A program made the translations under genes and the position numbers. The notes under the pieces were generated by a model that was not told where the DNA came from, searched no databases, and saw only the letters and a list, made by a program, of their open reading frames with translations. Positions 33,570-42,686 of a DNA stretch of 64,000 nt are shown piece after piece (positions within the stretch are counted from its first letter, which is position 1; every line of letters begins with the position of its first letter). The stretch lies in assembly GCF_900112495.1 (NCBI RefSeq), contig NZ_FOMA01000001.1:496001-560000 (forward strand). The letters are read 5' to 3'. This DNA is from Bacillus sp. OV322. Lineage in GTDB: Bacteria; Bacillota; Bacilli; Bacillales; DSM-1321.

Positions 33570-33607
33570 GACCATCAAGTTTTGTAATAACTTGATGGTC
33601 TGTTTTT
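33570..33607 (+). terminator. corA terminator
   Basis: AGACCATCAAGTT / AACTTGATGGTCT stem followed by TTTTTATT. Confidence 0.9.
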
Positions 33608-33744
33608 ATTCTAAGGGCCCTTTTTCTTACTGGAAACAACTCATTAAGGTATCTCCGAAAGATCTGACGTCAGATAAATAATCATAGCCTTCGGGTGAAC
33701 CAAAACTATTAAACATACGAACAGCAACCAAGTTTTCTGCAAAT

Positions 33745-34410
33745 GGCTGTTTTCGTAAACTTTGTTGCTGTCTGAACAAGGGGTTGATTTCCGCTACAGG
33801 ATGCTCCGCTTTCCGCGGGGCGTGCGCTGAGCCTCCTCGACTTGCGTCTGCGGGGTCTCATCTGTCATGCAGATCCCGCAGGAGTCTCCGCACCTTACGC
33901 TCCAATCAACCTGCTTTAACAATGGATTTGCCCCGATAACTTATTAAATAATGACGATCTTTAAGAAAGGCTGTTTTCATAAGCTTTGTTGCTGTCTGAA
34001 CAAGGGGTTGATTTCCGCTACATGATGCTCCGCTTTCCGCGGGGCGTGCGCTGAGCCTCCTCGACTTGCGTCTGCGGGGTCTCATCTGTCACGCAGATCC
34101 CGCAGGAGTCTCCGCACCTTACGCTCCAATCAACCTGCTTTAACAATGGATTTGCCCCGATAACTTATTTAAATAACGACGATCTTTAAGAAAGGCTGTT
34201 TTCGTAAGCTTTGTTGCTGTCTGAACAAGGGGTTGATTTCCGCTACAGGATGCTCCGCTTTCCGCGGGGCGTGCGCTGGCCTCTTCGACTTGCGTCTGCG
34301 GGGTCTCAGCTGTCACGCAGATCCCGCAGGAGTCTCCGCACCTTACGCTCCAATCAACCTGCTTTAACAACGGATTTGCCTCGAAAGTAACAACGGTTTT
34401 TGAGAAAGAG
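33745..34410. repeat. Three tandem copies of a 224-bp GC-rich structured repeat
   Basis: Units begin with GGCTGTTTTCGTAA (or CATAA) at 33745, 33969 and 34194 and are almost identical. Each contains TTGTTGCTGTCTGAACAAGG, TTGATTTCCGCTACA, CTTTCCGCGGGGCGTGCGCT, a strong hairpin (CTGCGGG..ATCTG / CAGAT..CCCGCAG) and CACCTTACGCTCCAATCAA. The ends TTGATT...AATCAA form a short terminal inverted repeat inside each unit. No coding frame fits all units. An inverted copy lies at 3479-3678 and remnants at about 40691-40767 and 43233-43360. No transposase is present, so a non-autonomous element spread in trans is likely. Confidence 0.92.
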
Positions 34411-34570
34411 CCTACCAATTAGGATCCTCAAGTTCTGCTTTTTTCTATCTCTTTACTCAAGGTGTTAAATATGGAAGGTGGGAGTTGCGGAATTTTGTAA
34501 AAATTTGTTATAATCTAGCTTGATATATTTTCATATTTTTAGAGAATGAAAAAAACTCTGGAGGTGGACC

Positions 34571-35062
34571 ATGGAATTTGCAGAACTAACGAAGCATGAA
34601 GAAAAGAAAGAGTTTGGAGGATTTTGGATTCGGGCAGCTGCTTATCTGATTGACGGAATCATTGTCGGCATTCCGGTTTATGCCATTTATTTTGTCATTA
34701 CTATGGTAATAATGGGGGCCGCAAACGGATTTTTTGATGAACCACTCTCAGATTCCGATTCAGCAGCCATAATAATTGGAATGATTATATTATTCCTTAT
34801 TACGCTTATCGCAGTCACTTTATATTTTTCTTTTATGCATTCTTCAAAGTGGCAGGCGACCTTGGGCAAGAAGCTAATAGGCCTGAAAGTGACGGATTTG
34901 GAAGGGAAAAGAATATCTTTTTGGAGAGCTTTCGGCAGGTTTTTTGCTATGTATTTGTCTGGCATTTTTTATATTGGCTATATTATGGCAGCTTTTACTG
35001 AAAAAAAGCAGTCACTGCATGACTTAATTGCCGGAACGGTTGTAGTGAAATCCCGGAGTTGA
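34571..35062 (+). CDS. RDD family membrane protein
   Basis: A 163-residue protein with three hydrophobic segments. The RDD hallmark is visible as FWIRAAAYLIDGIIVG (Arg near residue 19, Asp in the first helix), and the last part has the conserved KLIGLKVTDLEG and LHDLIAGTVVV. Some RDD proteins move Na+ or other small molecules; the role here is unknown. GGAGGTGG precedes the ATG. A DinB-family gene follows 46 bases later, probably on the same transcript. Confidence 0.88.
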   Translation: MEFAELTKHEEKKEFGGFWIRAAAYLIDGIIVGIPVYAIYFVITMVIMGAANGFFDEPLSDSDSAAIIIGMIILFLITLIAVTLYFSFMHSSKWQATLGKKLIGLKVTDLEGKRISFWRAFGRFFAMYLSGIFYIGYIMAAFTEKKQSLHDLIAGTVVVKSRS

Positions 35063-35108
35063 TGTCATTAGGTACTGCAGGGCCATTAGAAGAAAATGGA
35101 GGGATCTT

Positions 35109-35567
35109 GTGGATAGAAACGGGATTGCTGATCATTATACGAAATATTCCGAGTGGCTCCAAAGCTTAAAGGAAATGGATGAAACAGAATGGATAACCCC
35201 TGTTTCAGAAGGGAAATGGCCGCCTGCAGCCATTATCAGCCACATTTATTTCTGGGATACATTTTCCCTTCACGAACGGTTTCCATTCATTGAAAAGAAT
35301 GCGAAGCTTAGTCCGTATCCTGATTTTCAAGAGTTTAATAAGGAAGCAGAAAAGTTTGCTGCAAGCGGCATTTCAAAAGAAGAACTATTAAATAAACTCC
35401 TCGAGATAAGAGAGGAAATGAAAGAGTTTGTTAACAGGCAATCTGATGATATGCTGGATGCGCCATTTTATATTGGGGAACATAGCCTGACTCTAAGAGA
35501 ATACTTGGCGGATTTTGCTTCGCATGATTTGCATCATCAAGAACAAATCATTAATTGCTGCAGGTAG
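35109..35567 (+). CDS. DinB-family (DfsB/YfiT-like) four-helix protein
   Basis: A 152-residue four-helix-bundle protein with the three metal-binding His positions of the DinB superfamily: ISHIYFWD near residue 43 and the pair in SHDLHHQEQI at the C-terminus. Members act as metal-dependent thiol transferases or hydrolases with varied substrates, several being bacillithiol-dependent. GTG at 35109 lies five bases after GGAGGG. It forms a likely bicistron with the RDD gene and ends with its own terminator. Confidence 0.82.
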   Translation: MDRNGIADHYTKYSEWLQSLKEMDETEWITPVSEGKWPPAAIISHIYFWDTFSLHERFPFIEKNAKLSPYPDFQEFNKEAEKFAASGISKEELLNKLLEIREEMKEFVNRQSDDMLDAPFYIGEHSLTLREYLADFASHDLHHQEQIINCCR

Positions 35568-35570
35568 AAT

Positions 35571-35602
35571 AAAAAGCAGATTGCATATGCAGTCTGCTTT
35601 TT
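35571..35602 (+). terminator. DinB-gene terminator
   Basis: AAAAAGCAGATTGC / GCAGTCTGCTTTTT stem directly after the gene. Confidence 0.85.
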
Positions 35603-35738
35603 CTGCGGCATTAAACAAATACAGAAGATTGCCGACATTAATATAGAGAACCAAGAAATTCATAAAATAGATAAAATGGAATACCGCAGCTGGCAAGAGC
35701 CTATAAAGAGATTTAGCTGCAGGAAAGGCGAGGGAGAT

Positions 35739-36644
35739 ATGGAAAGCAATAAAGGAATTCTTCTTGAAAGCGGAACAAATGAACTGGAAATCGTTGAATT
35801 TTCCATAGGGAAAAATAAATTCGGGATTAATGTTATAAAAGTAAAGGAAATTATCAATCCGGTAAGCATTACTGAAATTCCCCATGCACATGGTCATGTT
35901 GAGGGAATCATTGAACTAAGAGGCGAAGTTTTGCCTATAATTGATGTGGCAAAAGCCCTCGGATTTAAAGGCTCAGATAACCCCGCCCAAGATAAATTTA
36001 TTGTAGCGGAATTTAATAAACAGAAGATTGTTTTTCATGTACATAATGTGACACAGATACATAGGATTTCATGGAATCAGATTGAAAAGCCTTCTAATAT
36101 GTATCAGGGACTGGACAGCCAGATTATCGGAGTCATAAAGTTAAATAGTGAAATGATCCTGCTATTGGACTTTGAAAAAATTGTGGTTGACATCAATCCG
36201 GAGTCTGGAATTAACATTCAGCAGGTGAGGAAGCTGGGAACCCGTGAACGATCTAATAAAAAGATTGTTGTAGCAGAGGATTCGGCATTATTGCGAAAGC
36301 TCTTGCAGGATACGCTAAGCGAAGCGGGCTTTCATAATATTGACTTCTTTGAGAATGGCCAGGATGCACTATCATATCTGGAGGAAATTGTGTCAACAGG
36401 CGGGGACATTGAAACAAGTGTTCAATTGGTTCTGACAGATGTTGAGATGCCGCAAATGGACGGACATCATTTTACCAAAAGAATTAAGGAAAGCAGCAAG
36501 CTGAAAAAATTGCCGGTTATCATATTTTCTTCACTAATTACAGATGATTTATTGCATAAAGGAAACATGGTTGGAGCAGATGCACAAGTGAGCAAGCCGG
36601 AAATTGCAGAATTAATTGGCCTTATTGATCAGTTAATCCTGTAA
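35739..36644 (+). CDS. cheV: Chemotaxis coupling protein CheV
   Basis: A 301-residue fusion of a CheW-like domain (residues about 15-155: FSIGKNKFGINVIKVKEI, GIIELRGEVLPIIDV) and a CheY-like receiver (about 170-300). The phospho-acceptor Asp is in VLTDVEMPQMDG, with VAEDSALLR at the N-terminus of the receiver and the Lys in QVSKPEI. CheV couples chemoreceptors to CheA and takes part in adaptation. The frame opens at 35676, but GCGAGGGAG before the ATG at 35739 marks the start. It is convergent with ykyB, as in B. subtilis. Confidence 0.95.
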   Translation: MESNKGILLESGTNELEIVEFSIGKNKFGINVIKVKEIINPVSITEIPHAHGHVEGIIELRGEVLPIIDVAKALGFKGSDNPAQDKFIVAEFNKQKIVFHVHNVTQIHRISWNQIEKPSNMYQGLDSQIIGVIKLNSEMILLLDFEKIVVDINPESGINIQQVRKLGTRERSNKKIVVAEDSALLRKLLQDTLSEAGFHNIDFFENGQDALSYLEEIVSTGGDIETSVQLVLTDVEMPQMDGHHFTKRIKESSKLKKLPVIIFSSLITDDLLHKGNMVGADAQVSKPEIAELIGLIDQLIL

Positions 36645-36666
36645 TTTGTACATCCAAGAGAAAAGG

Positions 36667-36716
36667 AAATCAAAAACGCCCAAAGGACATATTTGTTCTT
36701 TGGGCGTTTTTGATTT
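36667..36716 (+). terminator. cheV terminator
   Basis: AAATCAAAAACGCCCAAAG / CTTTGGGCGTTTTTGATTT, a 19-base perfect stem between convergent genes. Confidence 0.92.
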
Positions 36717-36782
36717 GCTGGCAAATGAAATCGTTTTAGAAGTATTGATTGCTAGGAGATGCAGAAAAGGGATCCCGGTGCT

Positions 36783-37295
36783 TTAATACTTAAATCCCTT
36801 TCCTAAAAATGAGGAGGGGAAGGTGTTCTGGAATGACTTTTTTGAATTTGTCTTTTGGCCGGCAGGGCGTTTGTGGCTGTCTTTTTTATTTAGTGCATTG
36901 CAGGCGGCTTGTCCTATATATGCCTGCAGTATTTGTTTTGCCCGATTTAAGGAAAGGACGGTTTTTGGGTTTCTGACAGATTGCGATCTGCTGCCTAAAT
37001 GAGGCAAAGTCTTTAAGTCTTCCCTTGTCGGGGGCAGGTGGAAAATATATTCTCCGCAACTGATAATAACATCCGACTGCTGTGCTGAAAATTTTGGATG
37101 ATCAGAGAAATGAAGACCCATTTTTTTTGCCTTTCCCTCACTAAGGAGTTTATTTAAAGAAAGGCGCTTCAATTCATATAGCAGTTTTGGCTCCGGAGCA
37201 GTTTTTGCATGTTTATTTATTATGAAGATAGCCTGGGCAAGAGAATTGGCCTCCGCATGGTCATTGTCGTCAGTTTGCCCTTTATTCTGGTTCAT
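36783..37295 (-). CDS. ykyB: YkyB family protein
   Basis: A 170-residue soluble protein of the YkyB family: an N-terminal helix with LAQAIFIINKHAKTA, then LYELKRLSLNKLLSEG and the conserved core KKMGLHFSDHPKFSAQQSDV followed by GEYIFHLPPTREDLKTLPHL. The last 45 residues are a basic, low-complexity tail. Function unknown. AGGAAAGGAG lies seven bases before the ATG. Its position beside cheV agrees with B. subtilis. Confidence 0.88.
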   Translation of the reverse strand: MNQNKGQTDDNDHAEANSLAQAIFIINKHAKTAPEPKLLYELKRLSLNKLLSEGKAKKMGLHFSDHPKFSAQQSDVIISCGEYIFHLPPTREDLKTLPHLGSRSQSVRNPKTVLSLNRAKQILQAYIGQAACNALNKKDSHKRPAGQKTNSKKSFQNTFPSSFLGKGFKY

Positions 37296-37629
37296 AGGGA
37301 AACTCCTTTCCTAAAGTAGCTTTTAGCATGCAGTACATATTATACCATTTCCAAAAAAGAAGGAAAATAAAAGAATGCAGGAAAAAAACGGCCGGTTCTT
37401 ATTCAAGCTCATGAGGATAAAAATATGGCAGGCAGGAAATGTGGTTCTCGCACAGCAAAAGTGAAACTTGATGGAAAGTTTCACTTTTTTCAGGCTTGCT
37501 AATTAAAACCTCAAAAGGTTTAACCAAAACTGAGTGCAGCGGCTATGCGGGAGAAGCGGCAGAAGGACTACAGGCGTGCCCGGCCATCCCGCGGGGAAAA
37601 TTACTTGAGCGAAAAATTTTCGGCTTCGT
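37296..37629. other. Spacer between ykyB and the Pro/Tyr-rich gene
   Basis: Holds a terminator-like hairpin at 37457-37488 and a GC-rich stretch at about 37540-37610 without clear reading frame or match to the dispersed repeat. Confidence 0.4.
37457..37488. terminator. Terminator-like hairpin
   Basis: AAAAGTGAAACTT / AAGTTTCACTTTTTT stem flanked by A- and T-runs. It probably serves the minus-strand Pro/Tyr-rich gene. Confidence 0.65.
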
Positions 37630-37929
37630 TTATCTTTGCTGATTATAAATGTTAATATTTTCTGTCACGCCAGCCTGGCTGCCGTAAACAGGCGGATATC
37701 CCGGGTAAGGAGGATAAGCAGGATATGGAGGGAATGGATAGCCTGGCTGTATTGGCGGGTAAGGCGGATAAAATGGACGTGCAAAAGGGCGGAATAATAA
37801 TGGCCCAATGGCAAGTCCTGCTACAAATGGCAGCAGGGGAAAAAATCTTTGATCCTGATATTGTCCATTGCGAGAGTAAAAGGAATAAGGATTGTTTATA
37901 TGATTTGATGGATAAAATTGCTGTTGCAT
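37630..37929 (-). CDS. Proline/tyrosine-rich small protein, probably spore-associated
   Basis: A 99-residue protein. Residues 28-45 form one hydrophobic segment (FFPLLPFVAGLAIGPLLF), followed by a PYPPYPG-type Pro/Tyr/Gly repeat region and a short polar tail with Asn and Gln. This composition is typical of spore coat or outer-layer proteins of Bacillus; I cannot name the family. AGGAGG before the ATG is strong. The upstream CATACACT (37961-37968) fits a sigma-E/K -10 element, supporting mother-cell expression during sporulation. Confidence 0.7.
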   Translation of the reverse strand: MQQQFYPSNHINNPYSFYSRNGQYQDQRFFPLLPFVAGLAIGPLLFRPFARPFYPPYPPIQPGYPFPPYPAYPPYPGYPPVYGSQAGVTENINIYNQQR

Positions 37930-37960
37930 GGGTTAACCTCCTTTTTCTCTTATTCCTTAC

Positions 37961-37968
37961 AGTGTATG
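37961..37968 (-). promoter_or_regulatory. Possible sigma-E/K -10 element
   Basis: Minus-strand CATACACT matches the CATANNNT -10 consensus of mother-cell sigma factors, about 35 bases upstream of the Pro/Tyr-rich gene. The -35 is not distinctive. Confidence 0.35.
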
Positions 37969-38586
37969 GTGTTTTGTTTATTTGGAGCCTGTATTATATG
38001 TTTTAGGGGAAAGTAAACTGTACTTGAAGACCCTGAAACGGCCGTTTTGGCAGTTGCTGCAGCATTGCTGTAATGGTATGGTTTTAAAGGGCCTGATGAA
38101 AATCCGGTGAAGTAAAACATATTTTAACTAAAAGATAGAAGTTTAAGGTAAAATATGAAAGATGTACTTAGAATGCTTGTAGAATGATATAATTTATATA
38201 AATGCAAATAGAATGTTTCAGAAACTCTTTATCCAGACAGATAAACAAAAAGATATTGGGAAAGCATACAGAGGCTTTTGATAATATAATTACTAACTAT
38301 ACTGTTTGTTGAAATCATAAATAACGGTACTATATATAATACGGCTGCACGCAATTTTTTATATTATCTCCATAGCATGGGAACTTGAGTTCCGGCGATA
38401 AAAAAAAGGCAAATCTGCACAATTGCTCATAAAGTATTTCTGGAGAAATGAGAGCCAGGTTTTACCTCCAGTATGCCTCACATCTCAAAATCAAAAGAGC
38501 TTTTGTAAAATGGTTTTTCCTTTTTAATGCTTAGCATTTTCAATGCCTGCGATGAGGACAGGTGTGTTTTTGGCGGAAAAATATAG

Positions 38587-38620
38587 AAAGATAGGTTCTT
38601 TTATTCTCCGCCTATCTTTT
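38587..38620 (+). terminator. Terminator-like hairpin in the permease leader
   Basis: AAAGATAGG / CCTATCTTT stem followed by TATATA, 169 bases before the permease start. It could end an upstream small RNA or act as an attenuator. Confidence 0.5.
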
Positions 38621-38788
38621 ATATACTGTTTTCCTAATAATAACAAACTATGTGCAGAATAAGCAGAATATAGTATTTTTTTAATATGATTGAAACGAAC
38701 CAGAAAAATAGATAGAAAAAGGAGTGCAATCTTTACAGGAAGATTTCATTCTTGCTTTATTGATGAACACCTATACGGGGGTAACAGA

Positions 38789-40654
38789 ATGATGACTCTG
38801 CCATTGTTTTTAACAATGATTATACTTTTTTTTACATTGGTTTTCCTTATCCATGGAAAATTTAGAGCCGATTTAATTGCCTTAGCCTCCTTGTTGGCGC
38901 TGGGTTTAACACGTATATTGACGCCTGATGAAGTTTTATCAGGATTTTCGAATTCTGTGGTAATCATGATAGCCGGCCTTTATATCGTTGGTGCCGGAAT
39001 TTTTAATACAGGACTGACTGAAGTGATTGGCTCACAGGTAATCAAAATGAGCAAGGGAAGCAGACTCAGACTTCTTATCATTAGTATGATTACCACTGCC
39101 ATATTAAGCGGATTATTAAGCGGAACAGGAATCGTGGCCATTTTGCTTCCGATTGTCATGAGCATGGCGATAAAGCAGAAAGCCAGTCCGTCGCGTTTTT
39201 TGATTCCCATTGCCTATGCAAGCAGCATGGGCGGAGTTCTGACATTGATCGGGACACCTCCAAACTTGATCGTGGATGCAGTACTGAAGAAAAATGGTTT
39301 TGACGGTTTTAAATTTTTTGATTTTACTCCGATTGGATTAATTATCCTTGCAGCAGGGCTTATATTTATGCTTGCAGCAGGAAGAAAACTGCTTCCTGAC
39401 CGGTCTGCACCAGCCGGTAGCGGGATAAAAGGGCTTTCAGCTGGAGAACTTGCCGGTATGTATAAAATTTATGACAGGCTGCATTACCTCCATATCCCGG
39501 CACATTCTGACCTGGTTGGAGAAAGACTTTCCGACCTGAAGCTTCCGGAAAAGTATGAAATTACCGTAATTGAAATCAAAAGGGAAAATGAAGAAAAATC
39601 CGGTTCCGATGCCTCAGTAAAAGAGGATACTTTGTCGGCAAGTGCAGATGAAATCTTCCATCCTGAAGATATTATTTTAGTTTTTGGTTCAGAACATGAT
39701 GTATGCCGCCTCGCAAAGGACTATGAACTAGAGTTAAAGCATTTTAATACAGAGCAGATAAAAAGCCATTTTGCAAGCAGTGAATTCGGACTGACAGAAA
39801 TTTTGATCATGCCGAATTCAGATTATGAAAACCAGACATTGCGTGATATCCATTTTAGGGAAAAATATCAGTGCAGCGTTCTTGCCATTAACCGGAAGGG
39901 AGAATATATTCAGGCTGATGCAGGAAATGAACAGCTTAATCCTGGAGATGCACTTCTCATTCATGGTAGATGGGAAAATATAGAAAGAATATCTGCTGAT
40001 TTACAGGATATCATCGTAATTGGGAGTGCCCCGGAAGAAAGTGACAGGAGCCCTTACTCGGCTGGAAAGGTGTTAATGGCTGCTGTTATTACCGGGCTCA
40101 TGATTCTCTTTTTGTCCATTGATATTATCTCGCCGACTATTGCCGTTCTTTCAGCCGCATTTCTGATGATTGTAACAGGCTGTGTAAGGTCAATTGAAGA
40201 AGCCTATCAGAGAGTGCAATGGGAGTCAGTAATCCTTATTGGAGCATTGATTCCGCTTTCTGGGGCATTGGAAAAGACGGGCGGATTATTAATGATAAGC
40301 ACCTGGCTGGAAAAATCCCTGGGTGATCTAGGTCCGTACGGCGTTTTGGCAGGTTTTTATTTATTGACGATGCTTTTGGGGCAATTTGTTTCAAATGCTG
40401 CTACCGCTATTATAATTGCGCCTATTGCCTTTACATGCGCCATTAATATGCACTACAGCCCCGACCCGATTTTAATGTCTGTTGCAGTAGCTGCGAGCAT
40501 GGCATTTACAACGCCTGTCGCATCTCCTACCAATGCACTGGTCATGACCGCAGGTGAATACAGGCTTAAGGATTTCGCATTGATTGGCATATTGCTCCAA
40601 ATATTAATCGGGATTATCATGATTTTCACTATTCCATTATTTTTCCCGTTTTAA
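38789..40654 (+). CDS. SLC13-family permease with two RCK_C (TrkA-C) domains
   Basis: A 621-residue anion/sodium-type symporter. Membrane helices occupy residues 1-215 and 450-621, and the cytoplasmic insert between them holds two RCK_C-like modules (SDLVGERLSDLKLPEKYEIT and NQTLRDIHFREKYQCSVLAI, each followed by PEDIILVFG or PGDALLIHG). Transport motifs include LIGTPPNLIVDAVLK and SPTNALVMTAGEYRLKDF. Substrates may be dicarboxylates, sulfate or phosphate. RCK_C domains in Firmicutes often bind cyclic di-AMP, which would make this a second-messenger-gated transporter (inference). The frame opens at 38690, but GGGGG seven bases before 38789 marks the start. Confidence 0.87.
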   Translation: MMTLPLFLTMIILFFTLVFLIHGKFRADLIALASLLALGLTRILTPDEVLSGFSNSVVIMIAGLYIVGAGIFNTGLTEVIGSQVIKMSKGSRLRLLIISMITTAILSGLLSGTGIVAILLPIVMSMAIKQKASPSRFLIPIAYASSMGGVLTLIGTPPNLIVDAVLKKNGFDGFKFFDFTPIGLIILAAGLIFMLAAGRKLLPDRSAPAGSGIKGLSAGELAGMYKIYDRLHYLHIPAHSDLVGERLSDLKLPEKYEITVIEIKRENEEKSGSDASVKEDTLSASADEIFHPEDIILVFGSEHDVCRLAKDYELELKHFNTEQIKSHFASSEFGLTEILIMPNSDYENQTLRDIHFREKYQCSVLAINRKGEYIQADAGNEQLNPGDALLIHGRWENIERISADLQDIIVIGSAPEESDRSPYSAGKVLMAAVITGLMILFLSIDIISPTIAVLSAAFLMIVTGCVRSIEEAYQRVQWESVILIGALIPLSGALEKTGGLLMISTWLEKSLGDLGPYGVLAGFYLLTMLLGQFVSNAATAIIIAPIAFTCAINMHYSPDPILMSVAVAASMAFTTPVASPTNALVMTAGEYRLKDFALIGILLQILIGIIMIFTIPLFFPF

Positions 40655-40690
40655 CCACAGGCTCTTTGTTAATCGGTTTGCTTGGATAGA

Positions 40691-40767
40691 AAGGTGCCCG
40701 GGAAAGTGAACATCCTGAAGCGGAAATCAGCCGCCATGTTCCATCTCGGCAAAGTTAACGAAAAACT
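40691..40767 (-). repeat. Remnant of the dispersed GC-rich repeat
   Basis: Segments such as CATCCTGAAGCGGAAATCAG, ATGTTCC and CAAAGTTAACGAAAA match one end of the repeat at 3479-3678 in the same orientation. It is a truncated copy between the permease gene and its likely terminator. Confidence 0.6.
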
Positions 40768-40785
40768 GCATAAACATTATAGCTT

Positions 40786-40820
40786 AAAAAACCATGTTCA
40801 CATGCTGGACATGGTTTTTT
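40786..40820 (+). terminator. Terminator before ykuI
   Basis: AAAAAACCATGT / ACATGGTTTTTT stem with an 11-base loop. It probably ends the permease transcript. Confidence 0.88.
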
Positions 40821-40969
40821 GCCGTAATGTCTGATTGATTCTGCTTGCAGGCAAACCCGCTTTTATGGAAGTTTTAGCAAATCAAATATGTAAATGATTT
40901 AGTAACCCATACTGGCTTTCAAGTGATATAATTTTTTCATAATGTACTTAAAAAAAGGGGGAGCACATC

Positions 40970-42175
40970 ATGGATGCAGATGAAATAATAACCCATCCTG
41001 AGCGAATACAGCCTTTTTTTCAGCCTGTTTTCAGTGCTGATGAGCATATGGTTTGCGGTTATGAAATTCTTGGCAGCTATCAGAATGGTAATGATTATCA
41101 AAGCCTGGATCCGTTTTTTCAAGACAAAAGCATTCCAGAAGAATACAGAAACGAAGTGGCTAACCAATTGCTCGAAAAAGCTCTGGACATAATCGCGGCA
41201 GAGAAGGAAGAATTTTTGATTTTCATTAACCGGGATCCTGGACAGCTTATGAGCGACCATGGTGAATCTTTTTTAGAGATTATAAAAAACCGCCTGGCTC
41301 CCGCCCAATATTCAAGAGTTGTCCTGCAATTAACTGACAGGGAGCATACAGAGGCGTTTGACTCTTTTTTGCACGTGCTAACTTATTATAAAACCTATGG
41401 AATTAAAATATCTCTTAAGCATATTGGTGAAGAAAGGCTGCTTGACAGGTTTGCGCTTATTTCCCCCCATATTCTTGTTGTGAGCCTTGAAGAGCTAAAG
41501 AAATCCGGCAGTGATGCCATGCAGATCACGCTTTATTCGTTAGGGATACTTGCAAGGAAAATCGGGGCAAATCTGTTGTTTGAAAGTATAGACAGAGACT
41601 ATCAGCTCAGATTTGCGCTGAAAAATGGAGGAAGATATTATCAGGGAGGCTACCTTGCCCTGCCCGGTTCTTCATTTATACCTAAAGATTTGTTGAAAGA
41701 AAAAATAAAAGAAGAGAGCCAGCGATATATTTCTTTTGAAATGAGGAAGCTTGAGATTGTTTATCAAAGAACGTTGAAAATCAATGAAGATATTCAGCTG
41801 CTCCTGTCTAAACATAAAAAATTCATTACATATGAAAGTTTATTAAAGTCTTTGACTGTCAAGCTTGAGTCAATGTGTTTCCGCTTATATATTTGCAATG
41901 AAGAAGGATACCAGAAATCAGCTAACTTTTTGAAAAAAGATGGTTCATGGACAGTCCAAGAAGAGTATCTTGAAAAAAACTGGAGCTGGAGGCCGTATTT
42001 TTTAGAGAATATTATCAGGATGAGAAATGAAAAAAAAGGAATATTATCTGATTTGTACAGCGATATTGAAACCGGTGAAACGATCAGGACATTTTCTTAT
42101 CCTCTAGATGGCAGCCATTATTTATTTTTGGACTTATCTTATGACTATTTATATGAAAATGAGGAACTTTTATAA
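40970..42175 (+). CDS. ykuI: EAL-domain c-di-GMP-binding protein YkuI
   Basis: A 401-residue cytosolic protein. Residues 1-250 form an EAL barrel (IQPFFQPVFSADEHMVCGYE, FINRDPGQL, LLFESIDRDYQL, YYQGGYLALP) and the C-terminal 150 residues a PAS/Cache-like domain after a long helix. The signature reads EIL instead of EAL, and the usual ADDFG loop is absent (KHIGEER), as expected for the YkuI type, which binds cyclic di-GMP without clear hydrolysis. AAGGGGGAG precedes the ATG. It has its own terminator-insulated position, and its place upstream of ykuJ agrees with B. subtilis. Confidence 0.88.
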   Translation: MDADEIITHPERIQPFFQPVFSADEHMVCGYEILGSYQNGNDYQSLDPFFQDKSIPEEYRNEVANQLLEKALDIIAAEKEEFLIFINRDPGQLMSDHGESFLEIIKNRLAPAQYSRVVLQLTDREHTEAFDSFLHVLTYYKTYGIKISLKHIGEERLLDRFALISPHILVVSLEELKKSGSDAMQITLYSLGILARKIGANLLFESIDRDYQLRFALKNGGRYYQGGYLALPGSSFIPKDLLKEKIKEESQRYISFEMRKLEIVYQRTLKINEDIQLLLSKHKKFITYESLLKSLTVKLESMCFRLYICNEEGYQKSANFLKKDGSWTVQEEYLEKNWSWRPYFLENIIRMRNEKKGILSDLYSDIETGETIRTFSYPLDGSHYLFLDLSYDYLYENEELL

Positions 42176-42250
42176 AAAAGCCGTATGTGGAATAAAAGCC
42201 ATAAAAATGTGCCATTCTAACCAAAAGAAATGAATGGAGAGGAAATGCGC

Positions 42251-42478
42251 TTGAGCACGTTTATTTGGATTTTATGCATCGCGGCAGCGGGGATTATCGT
42301 TTATTCGATTTATTACACGCTTGTAATCGCCAGAACGCAAAAAGCAGTGAACCAATATGATGGATCAGTAGATGAAAAGGTTCAAAGCCACCCTTATTTC
42401 CGCAATCCGGTTTTTATTGCCTTTATTGTTTTTTTCCTTCTGATGGGCTTATTAATCATGTATTTTTCTTTTAAATAA
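42251..42478 (+). CDS. Small two-helix membrane protein
   Basis: A 75-residue protein with two hydrophobic segments (FIWILCIAAAGIIVYSIYY and PVFIAFIVFFLLMGLLIMYF) joined by a charged 30-residue loop. I do not recognise the family. The GGAGAGG site at 42236-42242 is two bases from an ATG at 42245 and eight bases from a TTG at 42251; the TTG fits better. It follows ykuI by 75 bases and might share its transcript. A terminator follows within 75 bases. Confidence 0.65.
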   Translation: MSTFIWILCIAAAGIIVYSIYYTLVIARTQKAVNQYDGSVDEKVQSHPYFRNPVFIAFIVFFLLMGLLIMYFSFK

Positions 42479-42547
42479 CCCTGTTAACTGCTTGAGGATA
42501 CAGAAATTTGAAGACTGCTGCCGGTTAAAGGGATAAACGGATTTTTC

Positions 42548-42579
42548 AAAAAGAGACTTCTTGGCGGAGTCTCTTTTTT
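42548..42579 (+). terminator. Terminator
   Basis: AAAAAGAGACT / AGTCTCTTTTTT stem after the small membrane protein gene. Confidence 0.88.
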
Positions 42580-42686
42580 CATTATTTTCCCAGCTTTTAT
42601 TCGGTTTTCTGCTGCAGAGGAAGGGTATTGAATGAGTAAGAACCAAGTACAATGCATATAGCGAATCTATACGGGGAGTGATTTAT

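Larger units (their letters stand above)
37930..38788. other. Long spacer / leader upstream of the SLC13 permease
   Basis: About 860 bases without a convincing gene. It is AT-rich on the left, with TATAAT-like elements at about 38187 and 38333. The right part (38370-38625) has several small hairpins, including GGGAACTTGAGTTCC and a terminator-like stem at 38587. It may be a regulatory leader. Confidence 0.4.
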
